Positions 8,975 to 17,675 of a DNA stretch of 64,000 bases are shown piece by piece. Made by a program: the position numbers and the translations under genes. Location of the stretch: the NCBI GenBank assembly GCA_902779055.1, contig CACZAD010000029.1, positions 1-64,000 on the forward strand, written 5' to 3'. This stretch comes from Fibrobacter succinogenes (GTDB taxonomy: Bacteria > Fibrobacterota > Fibrobacteria > Fibrobacterales > Fibrobacteraceae). Under the pieces are notes generated by a model. The model saw only the letters and a list, made by a program, of their open reading frames with translations, had not been told where the DNA came from and ran no database searches. Numbering within the stretch: the first letter of the stretch is position 1; each line of letters begins with the position of its first letter.

Positions 8975-9880
8975 TTAGTGCTTGATGACTTTCTTGTTGA
9001 CATACATGATCTTGTTCTGGGGCTTGCCGTTAAGCTTGCGGCCCTTGAGGTCATAGTAGCGATCCTGCATCTGGATTTCGCCAGTTCTGGTGTTCATCTT
9101 GCCGATGGACAAAGTTTCGCCACTCTTGCCCAACAAGCGGACATTGATAACATCCGGAAGATTTGAAACATCGTCTGTAGAGGACTTGGCGAGACCTTTT
9201 CTTGTACAGGTCAAATATGCACGTAACGGAGGAAGGGTGACATTATTGCCAACCTTTACAAATTGGCCAGCTTCATATCCATCACCTGATGCTGCTGCAT
9301 AACCATAAACATTGGCAGGGGCCGTTTCCCAAGTTTTTTTTGCATAAGAGCCAGTGAACGTCCAGCAAGAGTTTTCCAACGTAGTGGAGTGTTCATTGTC
9401 ACCTGTAGGCTGTATTGTATAGTGACCAGAATTTTTTTTAAATATAATTTCTGAAGGGGTATCAACAGTCTCTGCAAGATAGGGTTTGTTGGCTTCAATA
9501 ACAGTTGTTTGTGTAAAGTCCAATGTATGATTACCCGTATGATAGCCTGTCGGAACATAAGCGGCAGAAACAGGGTATCCTTCACTAACATTGACTGTTG
9601 CCGGGAGCATAAGGGTGATGTACGGTGTGGATGCGGATGCGGCGCCTCGCTCAACCTTAATCGTATTGATTCCATAACCATAATCAGATTCGTCAAAAAT
9701 TTCAACATCAGATGCTGTAATCTTGATTGCATTATTATCCGTCGAGAACAACGTCAATTTACCGTATTCTTCGTCCAACGAATAGCCCTTGTCCGGGTCA
9801 ATTTGAGCCCAGGCTGCGGTTGAACCCAACAAAGCGACTGTTGCCATAGCGGCAAACCGTGTTAGATGTAATTTTTTCAT
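8975..9880 (-). CDS. Secreted protein with C-terminal DLKGRK tail
   Basis: A 301-residue protein with a signal peptide (MKKLHLTRFAAMATVALLGS, cleavage near AWA-Q). The middle (residues ~60-240) is beta-rich and resembles C-terminal regions of Prevotella/Bacteroides surface proteins, with motifs such as EANKPYL, WTFTGSYAKKTWE and PPLRAYLT. It ends with YYDLKGRKLNGKP...MYVNKKVIKH, the same tail style as the giant repeat protein. The start is supported by AGAAGGAC nine bases upstream. First gene of the operon with the small peptide and the nucleotidyltransferase. Function unknown; it may be a surface display partner or simply co-transcribed. Confidence 0.75.
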   Translation of the reverse strand: MKKLHLTRFAAMATVALLGSTAAWAQIDPDKGYSLDEEYGKLTLFSTDNNAIKITASDVEIFDESDYGYGINTIKVERGAASASTPYITLMLPATVNVSEGYPVSAAYVPTGYHTGNHTLDFTQTTVIEANKPYLAETVDTPSEIIFKKNSGHYTIQPTGDNEHSTTLENSCWTFTGSYAKKTWETAPANVYGYAAASGDGYEAGQFVKVGNNVTLPPLRAYLTCTRKGLAKSSTDDVSNLPDVINVRLLGKSGETLSIGKMNTRTGEIQMQDRYYDLKGRKLNGKPQNKIMYVNKKVIKH

Positions 9881-10030
9881 AGTTTTTCGTCCTTCTTCTA
9901 AAGATTGTAAAAAAAATATACATTAAATTATTCCTTTTTGTAGTATTCATTTTGCAATATCGTAAGCTTAAAGTAAGAAATGGGTGGCTGAATGCTAAAT
10001 GTGGGGTAAAAAGTTCCAGTTGGAAATGCT

Positions 10031-10224
10031 AAAGGTGACCCCGGAACGGGGTCCGGGGTGACAAGCTGGGGAAACATCTTTTTTGCTGTCATGCCGGCCA
10101 TAGTGCCGGCATCGCCTTTAAAATGTGTAAGGTGACCCCGGAACGGAGTCCGGGGTGACAATGTCAAAAAAAAGACCCCGGAATGGGGTCTAAAGGTGAT
10201 CCCGGAATAAATCCGGGATGACAA
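10031..10224. repeat. Cluster of REP-like elements (family A), several copies
   Basis: The 352-base gap 9881-10232 is mostly this repeat. Three to four palindromic units follow each other: GGTGACCCCGGAACGGGGTC with right arm CCGGGGTGACA, a TGTCATGCCGGCC unit with the ATCGCCTTTAAAATGTGTAA tail, and GGTGATCCCGGAATAAATCC with GGGATGACA. The part at 9881-10030 is AT-rich and should carry the promoter of the operon reading left; no clear -35/-10 pair was identified. Confidence 0.8.
10166..10190 (-). terminator. Terminator of the XPB-type helicase gene
   Basis: On the minus strand the stem GACCCC-ATTCC-GGGGTC is followed by eight T. It lies 43 bases downstream of the helicase stop and is itself built from one palindromic unit of the repeat cluster, so the repeat appears to serve as a terminator here. 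Confidence 0.65.
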
Positions 10225-10232
10225 ATTGAATG

Positions 10233-12008
10233 CTACGGGCGGGCGGCGAGTTCTTCGGGGGATCTCGAGAGAATGTCCCAGTCACCACGCTTGATGATCT
10301 TGTAGGCGTAGCCCTGTTCCGTAAGGAACAGCTGACGGTTCATCGCGAATTCCTGTTCCTTGGAGTCCTGCGTCACGATGCTGTAGAAGTGGGCGGCACC
10401 GCCGTCGCTCTTCGGGCGCAATACGCGGCCGAGGCGCTGGGCTTCTTCCTGACGGCTACCGAACGTACCCGAAATCTGGATAAGCACGTTGGCGTCCGGC
10501 AAGTCGATAGCGAAGTTACCGACCTTCGAGACCATGAGGTTCTTCTGTGCGCCCGAACGGAATGCGCCATAAAGCTTTTCGCGTTCCTTGTTCGGCGTCT
10601 TGCCTGTAATCAGCGGAATCTGCAAGTCTTCAGAGAGCGCTTCGAGCTGATCGATGTACTGGCCGATGATAAGCACGCGGTCATCTGGCTTGCTAAAGTA
10701 CTTGAGCAGGCGTTCGACGATGTCCGTCTTTTCGGGGTTCGTGCTCGCGAGCGTGATCTTGTCGCGCACCGGAGCAAGGGCGTACTTCATCTTGAGTTCC
10801 GGATCCATCGGAATGCGGATTTCGTTACAGTCGGCAGTGGCAATCCAGCCCTGGGCTTCGAGGATGCGCCACGGGATGTCGAACTTTTTCGGTCCGATCA
10901 AGCTGAACACTTCGGTTTCCTTGTGGTCTTCACGGACGAGCGTTGCCGTAAGGCCCAAGCGGCGCGTGGCCTGCATTTCGGTACTCAGGCGGAACACCGG
11001 AGCCGGGAGCAAGTGGACTTCGTCGTAAATCATGAGGCCCCACTTTTCCTGGCTAAAGAGCGGGAAGTTTGCAAGTTCCTTCTTGACCTCTTCTTCGGTC
11101 ATTTCCGGTTCCTTGACTTCCTTGTTTTCGTCGCCCTTCTTGGCGCGCTTGCGCTGCGTCAAAATCTGGTAGGTGGCAACGGTCACCGGACCGATTTCCT
11201 TCACTTCGCCGGAGTATTCCTTGACCTGGTCGAGCGTAAGGTTCGTCTTGTCGCAGATTTCGCGGATCCACTGGCGCGAAGACGAAATGTTCGGCGTCAA
11301 AATCAAGGTCTTAGTTTGTACCAAAGCCATCGTGGCAAGGCCAATCACAGTCTTACCGGAACCGCAGGGGAGGACGATCACGCCGGAACCGCCCTTTTCG
11401 CTACCACTGGCGTAGAACACCTGTGCGGCATCCTTCTGGTAATCGCGGAGGTTGAACGGCTTGCCTGAAACGGTCGTTTCGCGGAGTCTGATCGGGAGCG
11501 GATCGCCGACTGTATAACCGGCCAAGTCTTCGACCGGGAAGCCTGCGTTCGTGAGGACCATCTTGAGGTGACCACGGCGTTCCGGGTCCACAACGACGTG
11601 CGTGTCGTCGATGTATTCGATGACGAACGGTTCAACGTCCTTGAGCTTGCAGATTTCGACGAACATAATCTTGTCGTCGGATTCCATAATCAAGCGGCCG
11701 TCTTCTTTCTTGAGGCGGAGGAGGCCATAGCGGGCCATGTAGTCTTCGACTTCGGTGATGACGGTCGGGGGAATAGGATAACGGCTCTGGGATTCGAGTC
11801 TTTCGATGACATCGGGAGCGCGGAGACCAGTAGCGGCGGCGTTCCAGAGGCTCAAATGAGAAATCTTATAAGTGTGCAGATGCTCAGGACTTTTGACAAG
11901 TTCAGTAAAGGGAGCGATTGCATCACGTGCGGTGGTATAATTAGGATTATCGACCTCGACCATAATTTCGAGGTTACTTTGTACAATGATTGCGCCATTC
12001 GGATTCAT
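10233..12008 (-). CDS. XPB/Rad25-type superfamily 2 DNA helicase
   Basis: A 591-residue protein. The N-terminal ~180 residues match the XPB-type damage-recognition region. Helicase motifs follow in order: Walker A LPCGSGKTV (motif I), TPNISSSRQW (Ia), YDEVHLLPAP (DEAH-like motif II as DEVH), LGLTATLVRED (III). The C-terminal RecA-like domain has VLIIGQYIDQ, LITGKT and QEEAQRLGRVLRPK (motif VI). This is the bacterial XPB homologue, an ATP-dependent 3'-5' helicase thought to act in DNA repair or transcription-coupled processes. It stands alone between repeat clusters, with ATG at 12008. Confidence 0.9.
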   Translation of the reverse strand: MNPNGAIIVQSNLEIMVEVDNPNYTTARDAIAPFTELVKSPEHLHTYKISHLSLWNAAATGLRAPDVIERLESQSRYPIPPTVITEVEDYMARYGLLRLKKEDGRLIMESDDKIMFVEICKLKDVEPFVIEYIDDTHVVVDPERRGHLKMVLTNAGFPVEDLAGYTVGDPLPIRLRETTVSGKPFNLRDYQKDAAQVFYASGSEKGGSGVIVLPCGSGKTVIGLATMALVQTKTLILTPNISSSRQWIREICDKTNLTLDQVKEYSGEVKEIGPVTVATYQILTQRKRAKKGDENKEVKEPEMTEEEVKKELANFPLFSQEKWGLMIYDEVHLLPAPVFRLSTEMQATRRLGLTATLVREDHKETEVFSLIGPKKFDIPWRILEAQGWIATADCNEIRIPMDPELKMKYALAPVRDKITLASTNPEKTDIVERLLKYFSKPDDRVLIIGQYIDQLEALSEDLQIPLITGKTPNKEREKLYGAFRSGAQKNLMVSKVGNFAIDLPDANVLIQISGTFGSRQEEAQRLGRVLRPKSDGGAAHFYSIVTQDSKEQEFAMNRQLFLTEQGYAYKIIKRGDWDILSRSPEELAARP

Positions 12009-12083
12009 AGGGCGACAAATTTAGTTATTTATAATAGGTTTCGCAAGCCTAGCGTTTTTGCTGAAAAACTTACAAAACAATTA

Positions 12084-12280
12084 GTGTATAAGGTGACCCC
12101 GCCCCGGAACAAGTCCGGGGTGACAAGGAGGCCGGGGTGACAAGGTGGCGGGAATGACATAGAGAGGTTTGCGGGGTGACAAGGTGGCGGGAATGACAAA
12201 GAGTGTGTAAGGTGACCTCGCCCCGGAACAAGTCCGGGGTGACAAAGAGGCCGGGGTGAAAGACTAGGGTGATAGGCTAG
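12084..12280. repeat. Cluster of REP-like elements (family A)
   Basis: Two long copies (12084-12140 and 12205-12262) of AAGGTGACC...CCCCGGAACAAGTCCGGGG-TGACAA, with shorter GGCGGGAATGACA and GGCCGGGGTGA units between. They fill the gap 12009-12330 between the helicase start and the tRNA; nothing else is seen there. Confidence 0.75.
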
Positions 12281-12290
12281 AGTGAGATAT

Positions 12291-12323
12291 AAAAAAAACT
12301 CCCCGGATTTAAGTCCGAGGAGT
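12291..12323 (-). terminator. Terminator of tRNA-Thr
   Basis: Minus strand stem ACTCCTCGGA / TCCGGGGAGT (one G-T pair), six-base loop, then eight T; starts seven bases after the tRNA 3' end. Confidence 0.8.
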
Positions 12324-12329
12324 CTTTCG

Positions 12330-12402
12330 AGCCGCCCAGCAGATTTGAACTGCCGACCTGCTGATTACGAATCAGCTGCTCTACCAGCTGAGCTAGAGCG
12401 GC
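12330..12402 (-). tRNA. tRNA-Thr (anticodon CGT)
   Basis: The reverse strand folds into a cloverleaf: acceptor GCCGCTC/GGGCGGC, D-arm AGCTCAGCTGGTAGAGC, anticodon stem GCTGA-TTCGTAA-TCAGC with CGT at positions 34-36, T-arm GGTCGGCAGTTCAAATCTGC. The 3' CCA is not encoded. It reads the ACG codon. Confidence 0.93.
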
Positions 12403-12514
12403 GAGCGAAGACAAAGATAGTAAAACGAATATTATTTGTCAAGATTTCCTGACAACCTTTATTTTTTTTTCTAAAATTGTCCTACAGAAAAATTTTTAAC
12501 ATGGAAGCTTAAAT

Positions 12515-13201
12515 ATGGCTAACGAATCTAATAACAATAATTCTGAATTGAAGGCGTTCTTTGTCAACCATGGTACGAAGATCGCCGTGGTGTTCGTCGT
12601 CATCGTCGCAATCATTGCCGGTATCGTCCAGTACAGAGATGCCCGCAAGGCTGCCGCTGCCGAACAGAGCGAACTCATCGGTATGGGTCTCACTTACCTC
12701 TATGCAGGCGAAAAGGACAGCGCCCTCGTTGAATTCGAATCCAAGATTGCTTCGGGCAAGCTCGAAGGTCTTGCTCTTGCCAAGGCTTCGCTCTTTGCCG
12801 CTAACATCAAGTTCGAAAAGAAGGACTTCGATGGTGCCGCCATCCACTTCCAGAACTCTCTCGACAATGCAGGCTCCGTCGCTCTCGTGCGTTCTGCTGC
12901 CATGCACGGTCTTGCCGCTGTGAAGATGGAAAAGGGTGACTTCTCTGCTGCTGCAAACTTCCTCGAAAAGTACATTGCCGAATTCGGCAAGCGCACTGGC
13001 GACAAGGAAGACCGCTACCAGAAGGACGAACCGGCTGACGAAGTCCCGATGGTTGCTGACGCTATGTGGAAGCTCACGCTCGTGTACCAGCAGCTCGGTG
13101 CAAGCGACAAGGCCAAAGCTACTGCCGAACGTCTCCTGGTGGTCTACGGTGACAACCGCGCCTTTGCTGACAAGGCTCGCAAGTTCCTCGCCAGCCTCTA
13201 A
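12515..13201 (+). CDS. Membrane-anchored TPR protein (YfgM-like)
   Basis: A 228-residue protein. A short hydrophilic Asn/Ser-rich N-terminus is followed by one membrane segment (residues ~20-42, TKIAVVFVVIVAIIAGIVQY) and then TPR-like helical repeats (LTYLYAGEKDSALVEFE, ALAKASLFAANIKFEKKDFD, WKLTLVYQQLGASDKAKATA). Length and order match the YfgM/TPR_21 family, in which a single-TM protein exposes TPRs to the periplasm and works with the Sec translocon and chaperones. No strong ribosome site is visible before ATG 12515. A terminator follows immediately, so it is monocistronic. Confidence 0.8.
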   Translation: MANESNNNNSELKAFFVNHGTKIAVVFVVIVAIIAGIVQYRDARKAAAAEQSELIGMGLTYLYAGEKDSALVEFESKIASGKLEGLALAKASLFAANIKFEKKDFDGAAIHFQNSLDNAGSVALVRSAAMHGLAAVKMEKGDFSAAANFLEKYIAEFGKRTGDKEDRYQKDEPADEVPMVADAMWKLTLVYQQLGASDKAKATAERLLVVYGDNRAFADKARKFLASL

Positions 13202-13223
13202 TCGCTGATTTATTGAGCTTACG

Positions 13224-13255
13224 GCTCGTTTCCCAGGTGGAAACGAGCTTTTTTT
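13224..13255 (+). terminator. Rho-independent terminator
   Basis: Stem GCTCGTTTCC / GGAAACGAGC, five-base loop, then TTTTTTT; 23 bases after the TPR gene. Confidence 0.85.
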
Positions 13256-13330
13256 ACGTTAATTTATCTTTCGTGGCTCCAAAATAAGATATATTTTTCT
13301 TACATCACTAAAATATTCTGGAGGGTAACC

Positions 13331-13612
13331 ATGAAAAGTATTTTCTTGGCTGTCGTTGTTGCAACGTTTTCGCTTGCGTTTACGGCTTGTGGGGACTCCC
13401 CGGAAAAGCTCGTAGATGAAATGGTACGGGATGCCGTCAAGTGCGGAACGCATGAACTGGACAAGACGGAATGCGATAAGCTGGATACGGAGTACCGTGT
13501 CCGCAAGGCGAGCTTTCCGAAAGACGAGCAGAAGTGGATCGAGCGCGAAACGCTGGGGAGGTTCTTGGCCGAACTCAAAAAGCGTGACGACTTGAAGAAG
13601 CTTAAAAACTAG
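13331..13612 (+). CDS. Small lipoprotein
   Basis: A 93-residue protein with a lipoprotein signal: MKSIFLAVVVATFSLAFTAC, lipobox FTAC with Cys20 as lipid site, followed by GDSPEKL. The mature part (~73 residues) is charged and helical, with two further Cys (residues 37 and 45) that could form a disulfide. The start has a good ribosome site (GGAGGG) seven bases upstream. Its end overlaps the end of the convergent rhomboid gene by 11 bases. Family not recognised. Confidence 0.75.
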   Translation: MKSIFLAVVVATFSLAFTACGDSPEKLVDEMVRDAVKCGTHELDKTECDKLDTEYRVRKASFPKDEQKWIERETLGRFLAELKKRDDLKKLKN

Positions 13613-14642
13613 ATAGCGCGAACGCCCAGCCGATGGCGAACAGGGCGAAGTAGGCGATTATCCAAAAAATGTCTGTCGTGTCTGAAGGCGCTCCCCAGCG
13701 GAGCGTCTTTTTTTGGGGGATGAATCCGCAGAGCAGGCCTGCGATAAAGCCGTACAGGTGGCCGAGGATGTCGGCGTTTTCGCCGAGACCGAGGAATACG
13801 GCGAGCGAGGCGGCGCCACAGAGCGGAGCGAAGCGGCGCAGCATTCCGTGCGTTTCGCGTGGCATGAGGCGGAACTCGATGACGGCGAGGCAACCGATCA
13901 CGGCAAAGACAAATCCTGAAAATCCGAGCGCACGGAAGTTTGTCTGTACTGTGAGGGCAACGAAAAAGTTTGCGACCGCGGCGCCGACGGCGAGGAACGG
14001 GACGAGCTTTGCAAGCGGGATGCGGTAATGCAGGAGGCTTAACGCGAGGTAGCCCGAGACGAGGTTGCTGGCGAGGTGGCGTTCGTCCCCGTGGAGCGTT
14101 ATGGCGGTGATGGTGCGCCACCATTCTCCGCGCAAGATTTTGCCGGCATCGGAGATGCCCATGTTGTGTAACTGCGGGTAGGCGTCCGAGAAGTCAATCA
14201 GCGTGCAGATGATGGGTACGAGCAGTACCCAGAGCGGCTGGAGGCTGAACTTGAGTGGCAGCGGCGGGTTCTCGTCGCGGGGCGGGTTCTCGCGGTGGTA
14301 AAGGCGGATCTGGAATTGAGCGGTTCGGCGCTTTTCGGGTTCGACGAAAATCTGGAAGGGACCGTCTTCGGAACGCTCGATGCGGTGCGCAATCCCTTGC
14401 GACAGGAGGACCAGACTTTCGTCACGAATTTGTTTGAAACCGCCTTCGCTTACGCGGATGTCGGGCGGAGTCTGTTGCTCGAATGCGGGCTGCTCGGCGC
14501 TTTGTTCAGTCGAAGGCTGTGCGGACTCTTGAAATGCTGACTGAACTGCGCGCGATTCGTTTGTGTCGACGGTGTGTGACTCGGTATAGACTTTATCTGT
14601 AGAGGGCCTGCGGCGGATCATCGGCGACATAAAACGGGGCAT
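13602..14642 (-). CDS. Rhomboid family intramembrane serine protease
   Basis: A 346-residue protein. Residues 1-130 are soluble, with a Gln/Ser-rich stretch at 20-60 and a small folded region at 65-120. From ~135 on there are about six membrane segments. Rhomboid landmarks are all present: WWR (174-176), HLASN (189-193), the catalytic Ser in GFSG (Ser242) and the catalytic His in GHLYGFIAGLLCG (His295). These enzymes cut membrane proteins within the bilayer. The long cytoplasmic N-terminus is unusual compared with GlpG but is seen in other rhomboids. Substrate unknown. Confidence 0.88.
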   Translation of the reverse strand: MPRFMSPMIRRRPSTDKVYTESHTVDTNESRAVQSAFQESAQPSTEQSAEQPAFEQQTPPDIRVSEGGFKQIRDESLVLLSQGIAHRIERSEDGPFQIFVEPEKRRTAQFQIRLYHRENPPRDENPPLPLKFSLQPLWVLLVPIICTLIDFSDAYPQLHNMGISDAGKILRGEWWRTITAITLHGDERHLASNLVSGYLALSLLHYRIPLAKLVPFLAVGAAVANFFVALTVQTNFRALGFSGFVFAVIGCLAVIEFRLMPRETHGMLRRFAPLCGAASLAVFLGLGENADILGHLYGFIAGLLCGFIPQKKTLRWGAPSDTTDIFWIIAYFALFAIGWAFALSSF

Positions 14643-14846
14643 AGGGTCCTTTCTCCTGCATCAATAGGTTAAATCGGATATTTTATTCTCGCTTTTGAAT
14701 TTAAAAGCAAACCGCGTGCCAAAAAGGGAAATCATTCAAAAAAGTAAAAATTCACTAAAAACTAAAAACAATAGGTTCCCCGCTTATTCAAAAATAATAT
14801 GCAAATGTTTCAAAAGCAAAGGCTAAGATCTTTTTTTGAAACGCTG

Positions 14847-16538
14847 TTAGATTACCTGAGCAGCGGACGTGAGTGCGAATTTGCCTGTGGCGGTTTCGCA
14901 TTCGGCGCGGACGTAGGCAAAGCCGGTTGTGGCGACTGGAATGTCGGCGTGGTTGGGGGTGGCAATCAGGCTTCCGAGCATGACTTCTTCGGTGGGGGCG
15001 GATTTGCCGTTGGGGAGGAGCCTGCGGCCGAAAATGCGGATGTAGCGGAAACCGCCGCCGGTTTCTTTGTTGCTGCGGGCGTGGAAGATGACGTCCTTGC
15101 CGTTGCGTTCCCACCAGAGGGCGGGACCGTCGGTGATGTAGCAGTTGTCGGCGGCGAAGGCCTCGTTTATGGCGGCGAGGGAGAGGGACTGTGTAAGGTG
15201 ATCCCGGAACGGGGGCCGGGATGACATAGGGGCCGGAATGACAGAGTAAGGGACGTTACTTCCTACTTTAATCACAGTGCGGACGTTGCCGAAGATATGG
15301 GCGCGGGTGTACTTGAGCGAAATGAGCGGCAGGTGGACTGCCGTCATGCTGTTCAAGTCTCCGTGTGCGTCGTTTCCGCCGATGGGGAGCAAATAATTTC
15401 CCTTGCCTAATTCGTTTATCCAAAACTCTCGGCCAAGCTTGAAACCTTCGTCCCGGCATCCATTCCAGAACTGAAAACCGCGAATCGGGTGTTTGCCTGC
15501 AACGTTCAAATCTTCGGGCTTCCAGTAACCGCGACGGAATACGAACTTTTCCAATAGTCCCATTTGCTGGAACGGGTGCGCCGCAAAACAGTGCGCTTCG
15601 GTCATTCCCAGAATCTGCTTGATGGTGCGCGTCGGCTTGTTGTCGAGCCAGTAGCGTCCGCAGTCGCCAAGACCGGGGAGGTAGCCGTCGGGCGCAAGGA
15701 CTGTCATGTGGACGTTCTCGCCCTTGCTGTTGCCGGCTGAGACTTCTTCGCCTGCAAGCATCAGCGGCATGTCGTTTCCGTCTTCGTCCTTCGCTGGGAG
15801 CGCTGCAATTTCTTCGCGCAACTTCTGGAATCTCGGAACGGGCGATTCTGCTTCTTTGGTGTAGTCTTCTTGCGTGAACGCAAAGTCGTAGGCGTGGTCG
15901 GTACAGCTCACAAAGTCGAGCCCGACCGCCTTTGCCGCCTGCTGCAAGACTTCGGGCGTGGCGCCGTATTCTACGTGGTCTGCCGAGTAGTGCGTGTGGC
16001 AGTGCATTTCGCCTGCGGCATAGCCGGGGGCGATGGGCGGATGTTCTTCGAGAACTTTAAAGCGGAGCGGTTCGGGCTTTAGGCGGGGCAAGTTCCAGCG
16101 CGTAAAAGTCTGCGACTTGCCGTCACGTTCGACCGTGAGCGTGCAGTCGACGCTGTATGTTCCTGCCGGGATTTCTCCGAGCGGGAGCGGTATGAACCGC
16201 ATCTGCTCCTGGACTTCGATGTTCAGGTCCTTGCAAATGGAAATGTCCGATGGCGATGCTTCTGGTGACTGCGCATCTTGTGCCGGCACTTTTGCAAAAT
16301 ACGTTCCCTCGCATTCGTCGACGATGCGTTTCAAGACGATTTTCGCATTTTTTATCGTTGTCGGGAAGTGGTCGGCGTCGCGCACGACAATCCATAGCGT
16401 GGGCTTGACTCCCGGCACAAACTGGAACGGGGCGTCGACAATGAATTCGGGCCACGGCTTGTAAAGGAGCGACCAGGGTAGCCTGAATTTAAAATGCGTT
16501 TCGGCGTAACGCAATTTTTCCCCTGGCAGTAAACTCAT
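14847..16538 (-). CDS. PHP-domain metal-dependent phosphoesterase-like protein
   Basis: A 563-residue protein. After a beta-rich N-terminal region (1-170) comes the PHP metal site: GEMHCHTHYSADHVEYG (HxHxH at 179-183) and TDH at 213-215, with further His/Asp ligands (GEEVSAG, AAHPFQQ, GGNDAHGDL). PHP proteins hydrolyse phosphoesters with a multi-metal centre; the exact substrate is unknown. The start codon shares one base with the stop of the upstream barrel gene (TGATG), so the two are coupled. Residues ~429-450 (SVIPAPMSSRPPFRDHLTQS and neighbours) are encoded by a dispersed REP-like element inserted in frame. Confidence 0.82.
   Translation of the reverse strand: MSLLPGEKLRYAETHFKFRLPWSLLYKPWPEFIVDAPFQFVPGVKPTLWIVVRDADHFPTTIKNAKIVLKRIVDECEGTYFAKVPAQDAQSPEASPSDISICKDLNIEVQEQMRFIPLPLGEIPAGTYSVDCTLTVERDGKSQTFTRWNLPRLKPEPLRFKVLEEHPPIAPGYAAGEMHCHTHYSADHVEYGATPEVLQQAAKAVGLDFVSCTDHAYDFAFTQEDYTKEAESPVPRFQKLREEIAALPAKDEDGNDMPLMLAGEEVSAGNSKGENVHMTVLAPDGYLPGLGDCGRYWLDNKPTRTIKQILGMTEAHCFAAHPFQQMGLLEKFVFRRGYWKPEDLNVAGKHPIRGFQFWNGCRDEGFKLGREFWINELGKGNYLLPIGGNDAHGDLNSMTAVHLPLISLKYTRAHIFGNVRTVIKVGSNVPYSVIPAPMSSRPPFRDHLTQSLSLAAINEAFAADNCYITDGPALWWERNGKDVIFHARSNKETGGGFRYIRIFGRRLLPNGKSAPTEEVMLGSLIATPNHADIPVATTGFAYVRAECETATGKFALTSAAQVI
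15191..15246. repeat. REP-like element (family A) inside the PHP coding sequence
   Basis: GTGTAAGGTGATCCCGGAAC, then GGGGGCCGGGATGACA and GGGGCCGGAATGACAG match the intergenic repeats at 10.1 and 12.1 kb. Here the element lies inside an open reading frame and adds about 19 codons without breaking it. Confidence 0.8.
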
Positions 16539-17674
16539 CAGTCCCCTTTGGTCTTGATTTCTTGTGCCGGAACTTTTTCAGCAGGCTTGTTCGCTGGTGT
16601 TTCTGGAACGCTTGCGGTATCGGCTTTCGCCGGTGGTACAGTCTTTACAGAATCCAGTGCTGTGTTCGTTGAATCCTTGGCGGCGTTCGTTGTATCGCTT
16701 GCAGTTTTTGCGCTGTCCAGCGGTGCATTCGTCGTATCGACTTTCGCAGTGTCGACGGATGCAGAATCCTTCGCGATGTTCAAGGTGTCGTTGGCTACTT
16801 TTGCCGTGTCCTTGACCGCATCAGGTTTCTTCTTTTTCTTCTTCGGCTTCTTGGGCGAGTCGTCATCATCATCGTCGTCATCGTCTACCGGCTTAGGCTT
16901 GTTCCAGATGCCAAACGATGCCCTGATCTGCAGCTGGATGCCGCCCAGGTTCCACTTCGCCTTTTCGTCTGGACCGTTCGGGACGATGTCCGAGAATTTT
17001 TTGTTCGACGTCACCGAGATGGAGTTGAATCCGATGTCTCCGTAAAGCTTGAAGCTCCTCCAGCTTGCAAAAAGGTAGCCGAGGCTTACGCCAAAGCCAG
17101 CCCCGTACAGCGGAGTCTTTGCCCCGAGATAGCCCCAGGTCGTATAGATCTCGGTTCCCGGCAATACCCAGTACCAGCGCACGGCCAAGCTGAAAAGTCC
17201 GCCCGTGCTGAGCGTGATGAAGTTTTTGGGGAGGGCAAGCCGGTATTCTAAGTAAAACGGAACCCCCTGCAGCGTGTATTCGTAGCTGTGGGTGCTGCTT
17301 TTGCGGTCGGTCAAGACGACCGATTCGTTGTCGTAGATGAATCCGATGCCTGCACTCAGGAACTGGTCTTCGAGAACCTGGAACTGGATGCCCGCCGTGA
17401 TCGGGAAGCAGAAGTTGACTTTCTGAAAGTCCTGTTTTGCGACGTTCAGGGATTCGGCGCTATTGATGGCCGCCCCCTTGAACCCATAATAAATGGTATC
17501 GATCGCGTCCTGGAAGTATTCTCGCTCGGAAAATCCGATGAACGAAATCGACGGCTGGACAAATACGGAAAAGATGGAGTTGTCGTGGTCCAGTTTTTCT
17601 TCACTCTCGGCAAAGGCACTTGCCGAAAACAGCAGTGCCGCCAAAAGCGGAAGAATCTTTTTTCTGGACGTCAT
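16538..17674 (-). CDS. Outer-membrane beta-barrel protein with Asp/Lys and Ala/Asp/Thr tail
   Basis: A 378-residue protein with a signal peptide (MTSRKKILPLLAALLFSASA, cleavage FA-ES). Residues ~25-255 alternate in amphipathic beta-strands with aromatic girdles, as in small outer-membrane barrels. Then comes a run of eight or nine Asp (from ~262), a Lys/Pro-rich stretch (PKKPKKKKKKPD) and a ~100-residue low-complexity tail of repeated D-T/S-A-K units. The tail could lie in the periplasm or bind peptidoglycan; this is inference. It lies one base after bamD and overlaps the PHP gene, in one operon. Confidence 0.7.
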   Translation of the reverse strand: MTSRKKILPLLAALLFSASAFAESEEKLDHDNSIFSVFVQPSISFIGFSEREYFQDAIDTIYYGFKGAAINSAESLNVAKQDFQKVNFCFPITAGIQFQVLEDQFLSAGIGFIYDNESVVLTDRKSSTHSYEYTLQGVPFYLEYRLALPKNFITLSTGGLFSLAVRWYWVLPGTEIYTTWGYLGAKTPLYGAGFGVSLGYLFASWRSFKLYGDIGFNSISVTSNKKFSDIVPNGPDEKAKWNLGGIQLQIRASFGIWNKPKPVDDDDDDDDDSPKKPKKKKKKPDAVKDTAKVANDTLNIAKDSASVDTAKVDTTNAPLDSAKTASDTTNAAKDSTNTALDSVKTVPPAKADTASVPETPANKPAEKVPAQEIKTKGD

Positions 17675-17675
17675 C

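Noticed and set aside
8796..9880. Complete lasso-peptide cluster
   Set aside because: No asparagine-synthetase-like cyclase, transglutaminase-like protease, RRE protein or ABC exporter is visible in the window.
10031..12280. CRISPR array from the regularly recurring GGTGACCCC units
   Set aside because: Units are palindromic, irregularly spaced and scattered through the window; no cas genes.
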